Shown in pieces: positions 1 to 10,182 of a DNA stretch of 16,142 nt; position 1 is the first letter of the stretch; each line of letters begins with the position of its first letter. The stretch comes from Temnopleurus reevesii (Eukaryota > Echinodermata > Echinoidea > Temnopleuroida > Temnopleuridae). A program made the translations under genes and the position numbers. Location of the stretch: the NCBI GenBank assembly GCA_036244855.1, contig BQKZ01000293.1, positions 61,048-77,189 of the forward strand, in the 5' to 3' direction. The notes beneath the pieces are model-generated. The model was not told the origin of the DNA, made no database searches, and saw only the letters and a list, made by a program, of their open reading frames with translations.

Positions 1-922
1 GGGGGGGTGTAGGTTGCCATGTCTGTTCTTGGATGCCAAATTAAGATTGAATTCTTCATATATCATGTGAGAAGAAACACCAGTCGCTTTGGATCTTCAC
101 TCATTATAGTGCACATAGACTTGTATACAATGATCATTCAAATGTGAAAATAACAATCTGCTAAAACATATAAATGTCTGAAATTTAGTGAATTCATTGA
201 AGTATATAAACACTAAAAGAAAATTGGACAAATATGCCATTAAATTTGATGGGTTTATCACTGTGTCCAAGATACAAAGAAAATATGTAAATTAGAGCCA
301 CAAATAAATCAGTGGACAACTTTAATGATATTCGAGTGACTGGTGCAATGTATCAGAATATGATGGTGTTCTATAGACGGATAGACAAGTGAGATTATTT
401 ACATTCTGAATAATCGCTAATATTCATCGAGTATGATCATTTATAAAGAACCTTCAGTACCCTACAGAATGGGTACACAGGCTAATATCATCATGTTTAT
501 CACATTTTGAAACCCTCTATCCAAATGAAACAGCCATAGAATAACATTTTTGGTTGGCATATCAGTCTCTCTGTCTGTCTGATTTTTTCTTTTCTGTCTT
601 ATACGACTTCACAGGTAAGCTACTTCTTTATCATTGTAATGCTATGTTTCTGTGTTTTCTGAGGGATTTATATCTTTTTAGTGGGTTCCTCAATTTTCAT
701 TAAATGTATAATTTTATCACATACACATTCAAAATGATATGTCTTCAAATCTTTTGTGTACAGATGAATATTCATATTTTGATTATGTTTTGTATTTCTT
801 CTGTACGTTTCGTTAATTTGTTGAAAAATACCATTGTATTATGTTGTATTGTTTTGTAGATATCCTTCATATGGAGATAAAAAATAGAATTTGAATTGAA
901 TTGAATTGAATGTATTACTCAC
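1..922. other. Intron after the N4BP2 large exon, partial
   Basis: AT-rich non-coding sequence downstream of the GTGAGT donor (922-917 on the minus strand). The matching acceptor is outside the window. It contains a G7 run at the very left edge and, from roughly 600 onward, sequence that looks like the 3' end of a retrotransposon. No other gene is visible. Confidence 0.7.
600..911 (+). mobile_element. 3' end of a truncated non-LTR retrotransposon with (TTGAA)n tail
   Basis: The segment ends TTGTAGATAT, then a TGGAGATAAAAAATAG stretch, then about four units of TTGAA (891-911). The same order (TTGTAAATAT, TGGAAAATAAAATAAA, TTCAAA) closes the 3' UTR of the reverse-transcriptase element near 9145-9190, so both look like members of related families ending in a short AT-rich repeat tail. 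No ORF remains. The 3' end is clear; the left boundary is a guess. Confidence 0.55.
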
Positions 923-3900
923 CCGGATCAAGATGGAATCCGACCTGACCAAAGAGCTCCTGAAGCTGCAAAGCAAAGGCAGCATCCATCTGTAGAACCA
1001 TACCTCCAAGGTAATCATACACCCCTTCACCACTCTCCTGGAACTTCTCAGAAGGATCGACCGATCCTGACTCCAAGCCTGGATGGACGTTCCTGTAGCT
1101 TGATTTCCAGGGTATGTCGGAATCGCTCATGGATTCTCCTTGAGTGTCCTCAGAACTGGGAGCATCGCTAGATGTCCTGTCCACATCGTTGCTCTTGGAC
1201 TGGTTGGTAACCGAGTGGAGCATGGGACAGGCTGTTGGCTTCCTCTCACTTTGATTTGGATCTAGACCTTGAGACAATTTATCAGCTTCTCCTTCTAATC
1301 TTATATCAGCTCTCTCATTTACGGCAAAGCTGGCACCTGCCGAAGTTGCACCTTCATCATCCACTCTCTTTGATTCTGGAATCTTTTCCATATTGCTAGA
1401 ACTTCCTTCATTCATCCTTGGACAAGCAGATTCAGGTTGATCTGTAACTTTCTGAACAACAGTCTCTTCACTATGCAGGGTAGGGTTTATTGGATCATCT
1501 TTGTTCTGGTTTGTTACTGTCCTATCATTGTTTGGTGGAGTACTATCTACTACTGGTTCATTCAAATGAACAAAAGGTTTTTCAACAACAGCAGAGGAAT
1601 CCTGAACTGCATTATTGGGGCTATTGGAAGCAGCAACCAGCTGCAGCATTTGGCGATCTTCCTTGAATGATTCCAGAGATGGAAATTCATCAACACTGGA
1701 AATAACAGCAGAGCTAGAGCTACTACTCTTTTGCTTCACTTTTGTTGCACCAGAGTAAAAGTCGTTTGTGAACTCTTCAAAGTCATCACTATCAGTATCC
1801 TCGGACACTTCCTCAGTCTGAATTTCCTGTCTGTGAAATCTATTATCATTGCTATTTTGACCGTCTGCTTCTAAAGTGTCCTTTATTTCATCTGCTACAT
1901 TTTTAGGGGTCAAGTCACTTGAAATATTAGAATGGACAGTTCCAGAGGCCTGTTGGGCAAGGTTCTTCAGGTCACTGTTGAAGACGATCTGGGTTGCTTG
2001 ATCCAATTCACTGGCAAATCTATCCATTGAATCATGCCTAGAAGTAGCCAAACGATGATCAATAACATTACTACCTTCCATTCTTTGAGCTGTGTCAAGA
2101 TTATCAAGAAAGCCATTGGCGGATTCCATGTTCGGTTGGAGATCCCCTTCAGTTTTTCTCACAACATCCTCTGTTTTTTGCAAACAAATGTCCGAGCCTG
2201 GGAGCAAGTCGGTTGGTACATCTCTAGCTTGCTCCTGCGGAATATTTTCAGCGGTAGACCTTTCAGCATCTTGAATGTCATATTCAGAAGGTGACATGTC
2301 AGGTGCTGCAAGTGACGTCCCTGTTGTATTTGCTGAGACCTCCTCTGTAGGAATAACCATCTCCTCTGCTGCGCCTGCTCCAGCTTGGGTAATAGAGTCC
2401 AGTAAGAGGTTTGTTGCCATTTCAACATTTCCGCTGCATGTTTCCAATAGGCTTTTCAGATCTTGGGTAGACGAACTTGGAAAGAAGACTTGCATTATTG
2501 ACACTTTCTCATCCTCTGGAGTGGGTTCCTCCACAATCTCTTCAGTCATACATCCCTTGTGCAGTTTCACAGTCATGGGGATCTCTTCTTCTTCGTTGTC
2601 TTCCTTGTCGCTTTTCAGTGGAAGCGCTATTGCAGTCCTGCAGACATATCCCGGCGGAAGGTCACTTGAGTCCATGGTTCCACTGACCAACCTCTGCAGG
2701 AATGAAAAGTCCTGACCATCTGTTGATGCACTTCTATCACATACTTCACGTGGGGTGGCTATCATAGGGCCAACATTTTTGGGAAATGTTGGCTTTGGAA
2801 TGTTTCTGGAAGGATCATATTTCGTCCAATCCATCACATCTTCTGGTGGAGTAGTGGAAGTTGGTAAGGTGAAGACTGGCGCAAATCGCCGTGACTTGCC
2901 TCCGCTCAGTCTCCTTGATGTCCGTCGGGGGGATGGAGTAGGGGCTCGGGAAGACTCTTTGGACTGACATCGGGAAGTGCTTCTAATATCTCCCTCTTGC
3001 ATTTGAGGAGACACTTCTTGAACTTCCACTCCGGCCACACTAACAGATTGCTCATCAATATGTGTACTTGTGAGGCACGGCTCTTGATCAGAATTATGAT
3101 TTAATACTTTGGTGTGACATGACCAGTGAAGCTCTTTTGCTTCACCTTCAGATTTGGGTCCAGAATTCTGAACTTCTATTTGTACATTCTCCTCTGTATC
3201 AAACTGTTTCACAGGCTTGTCACTGGAAGTCTGAATATCATTACACTGAGTGGTTTTCTTTTTAGTTGATTCCTTATCCCTGCCTTCATCCAAACTATTG
3301 TGCAGAGAAACATCTTGTTCCTCGGCATGAATATCGATTTTCCCTGGAATGCGGATGGATGAATCGATATTGCTTCCAATATTGTCTGCAATTAACATTC
3401 CGTATGTTTCCTCAGTAGACTGCGGAGCTGACCCTAGATGCAAAGAGGAGGAGGAGGAGGAGGTGGTTTCCTCCCGCTTATCGCTCACAGAGAGCTGAGT
3501 GTTCTGCAAGAGAGTCTCACTAAGTGCAATTGCTTTCTCAAGGGCCACTTCTTGCACGATTTCTTGACTGATTGGCCGTGGCATATCTGACTGAGCTGGA
3601 GAGTGCTCCTGGTCGATGGGAGATAGCCGGTCTTTCTGCAATGCATTATTCTTTAACAACCTTTCGTCCTTTTCGATCCTGGAAGTTGCTTCCTCCACCT
3701 CTCTACTTAAGGATGCCTCCTTGGAACTGGCCAATCCAATATCGTTCATCAATCGCTTCATTGGATCTTGAGAGACACTGGCATCACTCTCCAGAAATTG
3801 AATTGCTGTGGCATCAAGTTTATCCTCTTGACTTTTAAGAGATGAATGCTGGTTTGGTTTTCTACTGCTAAAATCTGCATTTTCACCTCCTTCATGAGAT

Positions 3901-4656
3901 GCACCTCCATTCCTCTTGCTCCTATAGCCACGGTTTGGAGAAGGTGAATGGGATCCACCAAGTCGCCGTCCTCTCTTAGGTGGTGTTATCCAGCCTTCCT
4001 CCTCATGCTTCACTCCATCCCTCCTCATCTCATCTCCATCAGTACCTGATGTCTTTGTCAAATTATAAGAGGAGCGTATTCCGTTTGCATTGCTTTGAGA
4101 ACCAGGTTCATTCATTCCTACAGCTCCTGAAGTGATGTGATTTGCTTCGATGTGGTGACGCCTGTTTGCAGGATGTTCATTGTTGTACCTCCTAGGGGAT
4201 CCACTCTTCAGATTGTTCCTTTGATTCAAGTCCTTCTTACCACCTCTCCCGCCTCTCTGCTGGTTCCAGTGGTTAACCTTGTTCCCCTCATCCAGACCTG
4301 CTCCGTCATGCCTTCTTCTGTGTCCTCCAACAGTTTCCCATCCATCTTCGACAAGATTGTCATCTTCTTGGTAGATCTTCTCAGGATTCTTTTCTCCAGC
4401 CCGTCTGACTCCATTTCCCTGATGTGCAGCCTTTCCCTGAAGTCTAACATTCTCTGCAGGATGATGGTTTACAGTCATCTTGCGAGGGCTTCCATCCTCC
4501 CCGGGACGGTCTTGATCAGCTTGATTCAGCTGGGCAACATATTCCGGAGTCTTCTTCTTGTCTGGTCCGTTCATGATGCTTTCAATGGATAAGTTGGGTA
4601 TGTACCTCTGCAGCATCCGCTCAATAGCTATCTTTGGGACACCGTGTTGGTTGCGT
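923..4656 (-). CDS. N4BP2: N4BP2 large exon: kinase end, disordered region, PPGY, second CUE-like domain
   Basis: A 3.7-kb exon. The acceptor is TTATTCATAG|A and the donor is GATCCGG|GTGAGT at 922-917. It begins RNQHGVPKIAIERMLQRY, the end of the kinase lid, joining AGELAK of the previous exon. A highly charged disordered region follows, with an RGGRGG stretch (about 4240-4260) and a poly-Ser run coded by a GGA-type repeat (about 3446-3465). DLPPGYV at 2646-2657 contains a PPxY motif of the kind NEDD4-family WW domains bind, consistent with the protein's name. EKVSIMQVFFP to ATNLLLDS (about 2386-2513) matches the second CUE-like block of N4BP2. The end, AFALQLQELFGQVG, is a conserved family string. 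The exon ends one base into a codon, so the protein continues: the C-terminal helical and Smr (putative nuclease) regions of the family must lie left of this window. No single Met in this exon is a true start; the first in-frame ATG is internal. Confidence 0.93.
2646..2657 (-). other. N4BP2: PPGY (PPxY) candidate NEDD4 WW-binding motif
   Basis: The codons CCG CCG GGA TAT encode PPGY in the context SSDLPPGYVCRT, between the disordered region and the second CUE-like domain. PPxY is the established ligand of NEDD4-family WW domains. Binding by this protein is inference. Confidence 0.6.
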
Positions 4657-5504
4657 CTATGAATAAGAAAGGAAAAATTAAAAATAAATTACCCTTCATT
4701 TGAAACCCTCACCTTAAAATACTAATTTGGAACAGTGGATAAAATCATTGTCTATTCCCTGATGAACCTGTGGGTCTCAGTGATTGCTCTTGAACCCATT
4801 GACTACTGAATTCTATACTTCCTATAGACGTTGTGAAGGGACTTTCCAATCGCCCAAATCACTGCGTTAGAAATACTTTAACATGGTATGGTAAATTTGA
4901 CACCCCCCAATTTTATGACAGCTCCGCCATGAAATAAAGTGTCCATGTACAACAAACATCTTTTTTTTCAATCTGACACATCACAAAGTGGAAAGCACAT
5001 GCACAAATTTCTATAACCCGGAAGATCCTAACTCACAAGACTCTTTTACCTGGGTCATCAGCAGTTCTCAATTTTCTCTTATTGTCATAGAAAAAAATTG
5101 TTTGATTGCCCTCAACTGGCCACCTGTGCTTTTCTCATAAAATAGGTTTAAAAAATCTACTAATTATATCTTTTAAAAAGACATTCTTAGATTACCTAAC
5201 AATATTTATGGGGCCCAAAGTAGCTAGAAGGTGAAAAGACTTGCTCCATAGACAGGAGGTAAAAGGATTGAACCACAGGAAATATATACGAGTACCAAAT
5301 ATTTTTTTTAAAGTATAAATGGGACCATATTAAGCTTTCTTACAAAGGCGTTTTGCATGTAAAAATAACTTTGTGTTATCCCATAAAACTAGGCTTTCTC
5401 TCAGTTGAAAATAGTTACCCTGGGTAAAAGGATATCTATCATTATTATTATTTGCATGCTTGTATCAGTAATCTCTGTCCACAGAAAGTAGAATGGTGAC
5501 TTAC
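4657..5504. other. N4BP2 intron between kinase-lid exons
   Basis: AT-rich, with GTAAGT donor and CATAG acceptor on the minus strand. It contains short homopolymers and an ATT microsatellite near 5440. I see no gene or recognisable element. Confidence 0.7.
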
Positions 5505-5581
5505 TTGGCTAATTCTCCAGCTTTATTCTTCCAGGGGGTATCCACTTCCCTAATGACTGCTTGGTAGTGGTGTTTCAGCGC
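5505..5581 (-). CDS. N4BP2: N4BP2 exon: kinase domain, lid region
   Basis: The acceptor is CCTATTTAG|GCGCTG and the donor is GCCAA|GTAAGT. It encodes ALKHHYQAVIREVDTPWKNK and then AGELAK. This corresponds to the family segment with a basic aromatic strand, an Arg-Glu-x-Asp-Thr-x-Trp-Lys block and the start of the lid helix (human-type REPDTWWKF...ELARRN). The exon starts in phase 0 and ends two bases into a Lys codon, matching its neighbours. It is short (77 bases) and isolated between introns of about 0.85 and 3.8 kb, so automatic gene finders could miss it. Confidence 0.92.
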
Positions 5582-5956
5582 CTAAATAGGACAATAAATA
5601 TATACCATAATGATGATGAATAGCATTTCACACACATACATGTATTAGCACGAGGTTACTATTCAGCATTGTGGAAGGAAAATCAAAGAAATCATAATTC
5701 ATAATATACTGTGCAGATGTACAAGTACGTATATACATACATTAGGAGATTCTGGTGGAAAATCCGCAAACTGAGGATCAAAGATTCAAAGATTCAGACC
5801 ACTATGCAAATGGGCACCCTCGAATTGACAACTTCAATATAGGAGCTTTAAATACAAAACTTCTCCATGTATGACATCACTGATTTTGCCAAAGTTGCCA
5901 ATTCAAGGATGCCCATCACAGGTGGAAATGATAACTATGAAAATTCATAATCGTGG

Positions 5957-6180
5957 AATGGATTATCCAATTTTGCTCAAATTTTTCCAGTTTCTTCATC
6001 TTATTTTTCTTCATTTACGGAAATCACATCAATGACTGGAAGAAGCCACTTCTATGAAACTCAATTTGTGATAGAAGTGAAAACTTAAAAAAATAATGAC
6101 TTTTTAATGGATAATCCAACATTTTTTTCACTATTTATTCATCTCATTTTTCTTCATTTACTAACAGCAAATCAATGTCT
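5957..6180. repeat. Diverged direct duplication, two units of about 75-80 bases
   Basis: The unit at 5957-6037 begins AATGGATTATCCAA, contains ATTTTTCTTCATTTAC and ends ATCAATGACT. The unit at 6106-6180 begins AATGGATAATCCAA, contains the same ATTTTTCTTCATTTAC core and ends ATCAATGTCT. The shared core, start and end in the same order indicate duplication and not chance AT-richness. Confidence 0.6.
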
Positions 6181-6546
6181 CAGGGAAGTTCCCTTTAATG
6201 TGAGAAGTAGCAGATTTTAACCCATAGTTTAACATGGGGGGCATACATAATGTATGAAGTCTAATCAAAGTAGAAGGATGATTCATACACAGTTTTGTAG
6301 ATTACCTTTTATATTATAAAAATGGATTTAATATACTCATGAATTATTTCTTCACAAGTTATCAAGAACTCTTTCATGGTATTGTCAAAAACCCCAAAAC
6401 AATGTAAGTCGTTAGCTCTTATCGTGGTCCTCTTGTTTTGCATGCTGGAAAATTGAAAATGTCCATTTTACTTAAATTGTTAAGTTTCACTCTAAAAGTC
6501 ATTTTAAAGACTGGGTCTGTGCCAGAATGATTTTGCTTGGATTGAA

Positions 6547-7040
6547 AACAGAAAAATTGCACTAACAGATAAAAAAAAAGTTTGATGAAATCAGACAATA
6601 GATAAGAAAGTTATGAAACTTTCAACGTTACAACCCAACAGTTGTTTGTTGTGAAAATAGGATATTCACGTAGTTCATGCAATTCTCTGCACGTGGTTTA
6701 TTATATCTTTTTGTTTGAAAACTCTCCGTTTGCGATGTTTAAAGTACAAAGAAAAGTTTTTTCGTCGATATATACATGGGTACTGACACACTTTTTATTC
6801 AACCTTATGAAGATTTAAAAAGAAATACGCATTCATGGAGTAAAATGGATTCTTAAAAACAATATTATAGGTATACTGACAGGAAGTGCATGACATACAG
6901 GCCACATGTTATGACAAATGCCTTACAGTAATTTGTGAAAAACATCATTCAATCATTTTCATTGAAATACTCATAACTTTTTTTTTCCTGTCAGATTTAC
7001 TTCAAACTTTTTTTGTCAGTTCGTCTAATTTTTCTGCTTT
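6547..7040. repeat. Imperfect inverted repeat, MITE-like, arms of about 78 bases
   Basis: The left arm (6547-6624) contains AACAGAAAAATT, AAAGTTTGATGAAATC and AAGTTATGAAA. The reverse complement of 6962-7040 contains AGCAGAAAAATT, AAAGTTTGAAGTAAATC and AAGTTATGAGT in the same order and spacing. A loop of about 340 bases separates the arms. It is probably an old MITE-type insertion. The right arm ends 13 bases before the next TIR element. Confidence 0.6.
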
Positions 7041-7053
7041 AAAAAAACCCAAG

Positions 7054-7125
7054 GCCCGTATTCTGATATCAGGTTTAACTTAAACTTGAGTCGAAATCTG
7101 TGGTTTAAGTATGGGTAGCCGAAAG
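7054..7125 (+). repeat. Left terminal inverted repeat of the 7054-9320 element
   Basis: It begins GCCCGTATTCTGATATCAGG and pairs with 9250-9320. The match fades after the AGCCGAAAG string, where the inserted retrotransposon or the element's own interior begins. Confidence 0.75.
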
Positions 7126-7192
7126 TTCTAAAACTTTATTTAAACTGATTAATTCTTATGCTCACTGCTCTCTTTTCCCATGCTCTGATAAT

Positions 7193-8758
7193 GTAGAAAA
7201 CTATTTAAGTTTTTATTCCAAGACAGTTTTCAATACCACACATCCTCAAGAGATAATTCAAATTATTTCAGGTCTCAAACTCAATAAGAGTGCAGGTTTT
7301 GATGGCATTGATAATAACCTTTTGCAGAAAACAATGAATTTTATTGTTAATCCTCTTGTGCACATATTTAATTTATCACTGATTTCTGGAAATATTCCTG
7401 AACTGATGAAAATCTCAAAAATAATACCAATATATAAAAAGGGTGACAAGACATCCAAAAGCAATTATAGACCTATTTCATTGCTGACAACCTTATCTAA
7501 AATACTTGAGAAACTAGTTCACAAACGGACAGTGGCCTTCTTTAAAAAGCACAATATTTTATCAAAGGCTCAATTTGGTTTTAGAGACAAAAGTAGCACT
7601 TCTCATGCAATACTTTCTTTAATTCAAACAGTTGTTGAGGCTACAGATCAATCTTCAAATACAGTTGGTCTCTTTATAGATTTTTCAAAAGCATTCGATA
7701 CGGTTGACCATGACATACTACTTGATAAACTTTCTCATTATGGAATTCGGGGTAGGCCTTTGTTGTGGTTTAGAAATTATCTCAAAGGTCGCTCTCAATT
7801 TGTATCACTGAATGGTCAGACTTCTGAACGTAGACCAGTCCTATGTGGAGTTCCACAAGGAAGTATCCTTGGACCTCTTCTTTTTATCATTTATATAAAT
7901 GACATTGAAAAATCTTCGCAACTTCTGAAATTCATTCTTTTCGCTGATGACTCAAATATTTTTTTGTCTCACCATGATCCAGAACAATTGACAAAGATTT
8001 TAAACAAAGAACTTTTAAATGTTTCAACTTGGATTAGAGCAAATAAACTGTCACTTAATCTCGATAAAACTAATTACATGATCTTTAGTAATAAGATTAA
8101 ATCTCTGTCAAGTGATATAGTCTTTGATGGTACTGCTATCCAAAGAGTTAAAATCACTAAATTTCTAGGAATAGTAATTGATGAAAAGTTATCTTGGAAG
8201 GATCATATTGATTATGTGTGTAAAACTGTCGCTCGAAACACTGGTGTCCTCAACAAATTAAGATATTTTCTTCCTCATCACATCATGTTATCCTTGTATT
8301 CTACAATGATTCTTCCGTACCTCAACTACGGAATTATTGCCTGGGGCAATGCTGCTGCTATACATATTGATAGAATTGTCATACTGCAAAAAAGAGCTAT
8401 TCGTGTTGTGAATAATGTGGAATTTCGAGCACATACGGATAATCTATTTATTACTAACAAAATCTTAAGACTAAAAGACATGTATACTTTTCAACTAGGT
8501 CAGTTAATGTACAATTTTAATTCTAGACAATTACCCGAGTCTTTTCTGAGTATGTTTACAAAAAATCACTTGATTCATAACCATTTCACTCGCCAAGCGC
8601 ATTCTTTTCATGTGCCACTCACTCGAACGTCTCTTGCCCAAAACGCGTTCATTGTCACAGGTCCAAAGAAATGGAATTCGTTCCCTGATGATATCAAACA
8701 AAGTTGCTCATTGTATATATTTAAAAAGAAATTAAAGTCATATCTTCTACTGCATTAA
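7193..8758 (+). CDS. Non-LTR retrotransposon reverse transcriptase, 5'-truncated
   Basis: Continuous reading frame of about 520 codons ending in TAA; the frame is open back to 7109 but homology is recognisable only from about VENYLSFYSKTVF. It shows the RT palm and finger motifs in order: LNKSAGFDGID, then IPIYKKGDK and NYRPISLLTTLSKILEK, QFGFRDKSSTSHAI, a first catalytic Asp in FIDFSKAFDTVDHDIL, GVPQGSILGPLLFIIYINDI, the catalytic FADD box (7940-7951), and the C-terminal KLSLNLDKTNYM and TKFLGIVIDEKLSWKDH motifs. This is the Jockey/CR1/L2-like non-LTR type. The apurinic endonuclease domain and ORF1 are missing. The absence of frameshifts or stops suggests a fairly recent insertion, but truncation makes it non-autonomous. 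It lies in an N4BP2 intron in the antisense direction. Confidence 0.9.
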   Translation, partial: VENYLSFYSKTVFNTTHPQEIIQIISGLKLNKSAGFDGIDNNLLQKTMNFIVNPLVHIFNLSLISGNIPELMKISKIIPIYKKGDKTSKSNYRPISLLTTLSKILEKLVHKRTVAFFKKHNILSKAQFGFRDKSSTSHAILSLIQTVVEATDQSSNTVGLFIDFSKAFDTVDHDILLDKLSHYGIRGRPLLWFRNYLKGRSQFVSLNGQTSERRPVLCGVPQGSILGPLLFIIYINDIEKSSQLLKFILFADDSNIFLSHHDPEQLTKILNKELLNVSTWIRANKLSLNLDKTNYMIFSNKIKSLSSDIVFDGTAIQRVKITKFLGIVIDEKLSWKDHIDYVCKTVARNTGVLNKLRYFLPHHIMLSLYSTMILPYLNYGIIAWGNAAAIHIDRIVILQKRAIRVVNNVEFRAHTDNLFITNKILRLKDMYTFQLGQLMYNFNSRQLPESFLSMFTKNHLIHNHFTRQAHSFHVPLTRTSLAQNAFIVTGPKKWNSFPDDIKQSCSLYIFKKKLKSYLLLH

Positions 8759-9190
8759 TTTATCCTCTTCTGTTTTCAATCGATGTAAGCCTACTTATTA
8801 TTTAAACGTTGTTTTTTAACTATGTTTTATTATTATAAATACGTATATTTTCAGATGTTATAATTTGTCTTATAGCGTCTCGTTTTGAATACTCATTATA
8901 AATATTGTTATACATTTATTCACCTTTTGGACAATCCTTGAGGTACATTTCAATTTCCATCTTAACTAGGTGGACCAACACCCTACAAGCTGTGCTTTTT
9001 AGTTGGTCCTCCTTCCCTTTCGAATTCGTGAAATCAAATCGTTCATTCTTCTATGTAGAATTCTATGTGTTTTACTATGTGATACATGTATGTAATCTAT
9101 GTATAAATTTGTAATTATTTGTATAGAAATTTGTAAATATCATTGCTAATATTGTAAATATTGAAAGTGGAAAATAAAATAAATTCAAAA
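8759..9190 (+). mobile_element. 3' UTR and AT-rich tail of the non-LTR retrotransposon
   Basis: AT-rich sequence after the RT stop codon, ending in GGAAAATAAAATAAATTC around 9170-9190, which holds an AATAAA-type signal and an irregular tail. The sequence after it leads into the right TIR at 9250. A target duplication for the retrotransposon was not recognisable by eye. Confidence 0.55.
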
Positions 9191-9249
9191 TACTATTAGT
9201 ACCAAATGTGCTGGTAAATTCAACACCAACTGCTATATATTCAAGCCTC

Positions 9250-9320
9250 TTTTGGCTTCTCGTACTTAAAACACAGATTTAAACTCTAGTTTAAGTTAAA
9301 CCTGCTATCAGAATACGGGC
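9250..9320 (-). repeat. Right terminal inverted repeat of the 7054-9320 element
   Basis: On the minus strand it begins GCCCGTATTCTGATAGCAGG and runs to an AGCCAAAAG string, matching the left arm. It ends 40 bases from the N4BP2 splice donor at 9360. Confidence 0.75.
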
Positions 9321-9360
9321 CCAAGAGTTTTCTGGTGTAGACCCAGACTTTTAAGCTCAC

Positions 9361-9449
9361 CATGGCAACATATGGCTTCATCTCCCAAGACATGATGTTG
9401 GTGTTGTCGATGATAATGGGTGAGGTTCCTTTCTTCAAACACTCAGCAG
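9361..9449 (-). CDS. N4BP2: N4BP2 exon: kinase domain, IIIDNTN motif
   Basis: The acceptor is TTTAAATCAG|CTGCTGAG and the donor is GCCATG|GTGAGC. The phase fits: the G from the previous exon plus CT gives Ala. It encodes AAECLKKGTSPIIIDNTN followed by the conserved WEMKPYVAM block. IIIDNTN and WEMKPYV are hallmark strings of the N4BP2/N4BP2L kinase domain, and they fix the identity of the gene. The donor lies only 40 bases from the right end of the TIR element at 7054-9320. The reading frame stays open a little past the donor, but the peptide there is not family-like and the next exon joins perfectly, so splicing is assumed. Confidence 0.93.
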
Positions 9450-10182
9450 CTGATTTAAAGAAACACACAAATTAAAAAATGAATGTCATTAATGTATCAT
9501 TAACTTTTTTCACATACATATATACATCACTCTAAAAAAAACTAAATACTAAACTGCGTCTTTGCTGACTCCAGCTCAGATTTTGGCCCTAGCTTCGAAC
9601 TGCTGAATTTGCTTGTGACAAGAAATAATATCTCAAACTATATATCAATTACTCTTTTGTGGTGCAAGAGGTCAAGTATGAACTTTACAATCAATCTATG
9701 ACATCCATTGTTGGCTGCGAGCGATCTAACCATATGGGAGATGCTGCAAGGGCAATGGGGGCTGGGAGTGTGGCAAAAAGCACAGTCAAGACTTATGTTG
9801 ACAATCTGAAAGCAGATGCTTCATAAGTTGGCACAGACAAACTTAAAAATCATGATGGATGGAAGTAACTACTGTAGGGGTCAAGACTAGATTTTCAGTG
9901 GCTTAGTCCAGCTTGTAGGCTGGTACACCCAGGTAGGTACAATTAAATTAATTCATACACATGTAAAAATACAATTTATCCTGTGTGTCATGGGAACTTA
10001 AAGCAATCTTACTCTCTCACAGAACTACCTAAATAACTGCCTCCACGATTTCGTTCTACTATGATGATTGATTTAGGCATTGCATTTACACATACTCCCT
10101 GTAATAATACATGGACCTGGGGGGGGGGGGGGGGGGGCGGGGGACCAGCAACAATATTAAGTAGGTTCATTTTAGGGGGGGG
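9450..10182. other. N4BP2 intron, left part, with G-rich tracts
   Basis: Non-coding AT-rich sequence apart from a 65-codon open stretch at 9629-9826 with coding-like composition and the G runs at 10119-10143 and 10175-10184. No recognised gene. Confidence 0.6.
9629..9826 (+). other. Short open stretch with coding-like composition, unidentified
   Basis: On the plus strand the frame from 9629 to a TAA at 9824-9826 includes KYELYNQSMTSIVGCERSNH and then GDAARAMGAGSVAKSTVKTY. It ends VDNLKADAS. The Ala/Gly/Val/Lys-rich, amphipathic composition is unlike the Asn/Ile/Phe/Lys-rich translations of the surrounding AT-rich intron. No family is recognised. It may be a fragment of a retrocopied gene or transposon, or chance. 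No start codon, splice signal or promoter supports a gene. Confidence 0.25.

Larger units (their letters stand above)
5582..7053. other. Part of the 3.8-kb N4BP2 intron without genes
   Basis: AT-rich intron sequence. It carries a diverged direct duplication (5957-6037 and 6106-6180) and an imperfect inverted repeat (6547-6624 and 6962-7040), annotated separately. The small open frames here are low-complexity and have no coding character. Confidence 0.6.
7054..9320. mobile_element. TIR element (MITE-like) interrupted by a non-LTR retrotransposon
   Basis: The left terminus GCCCGTATTCTGAT at 7054 and the reverse complement of the right terminus at 9320 match over about 70 bases with few mismatches (7054-7125 against 9250-9320). 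Shared strings include CAGGTTTAACTTAAACT and AATCTGTG. The element is flanked on both sides by CCAAG (7049-7053 and 9321-9325), a likely 5-bp target duplication. No transposase is present; the interior is a retrotransposon fragment. It is therefore most likely a non-autonomous DNA transposon into which a non-LTR element inserted later. Confidence 0.75.

Noticed and set aside
2034..2715. Plus-strand open frames of 86 to 146 codons inside the large exon
   Set aside because: Antisense shadows of N4BP2 coding sequence; the minus-strand frame carries recognisable family motifs.
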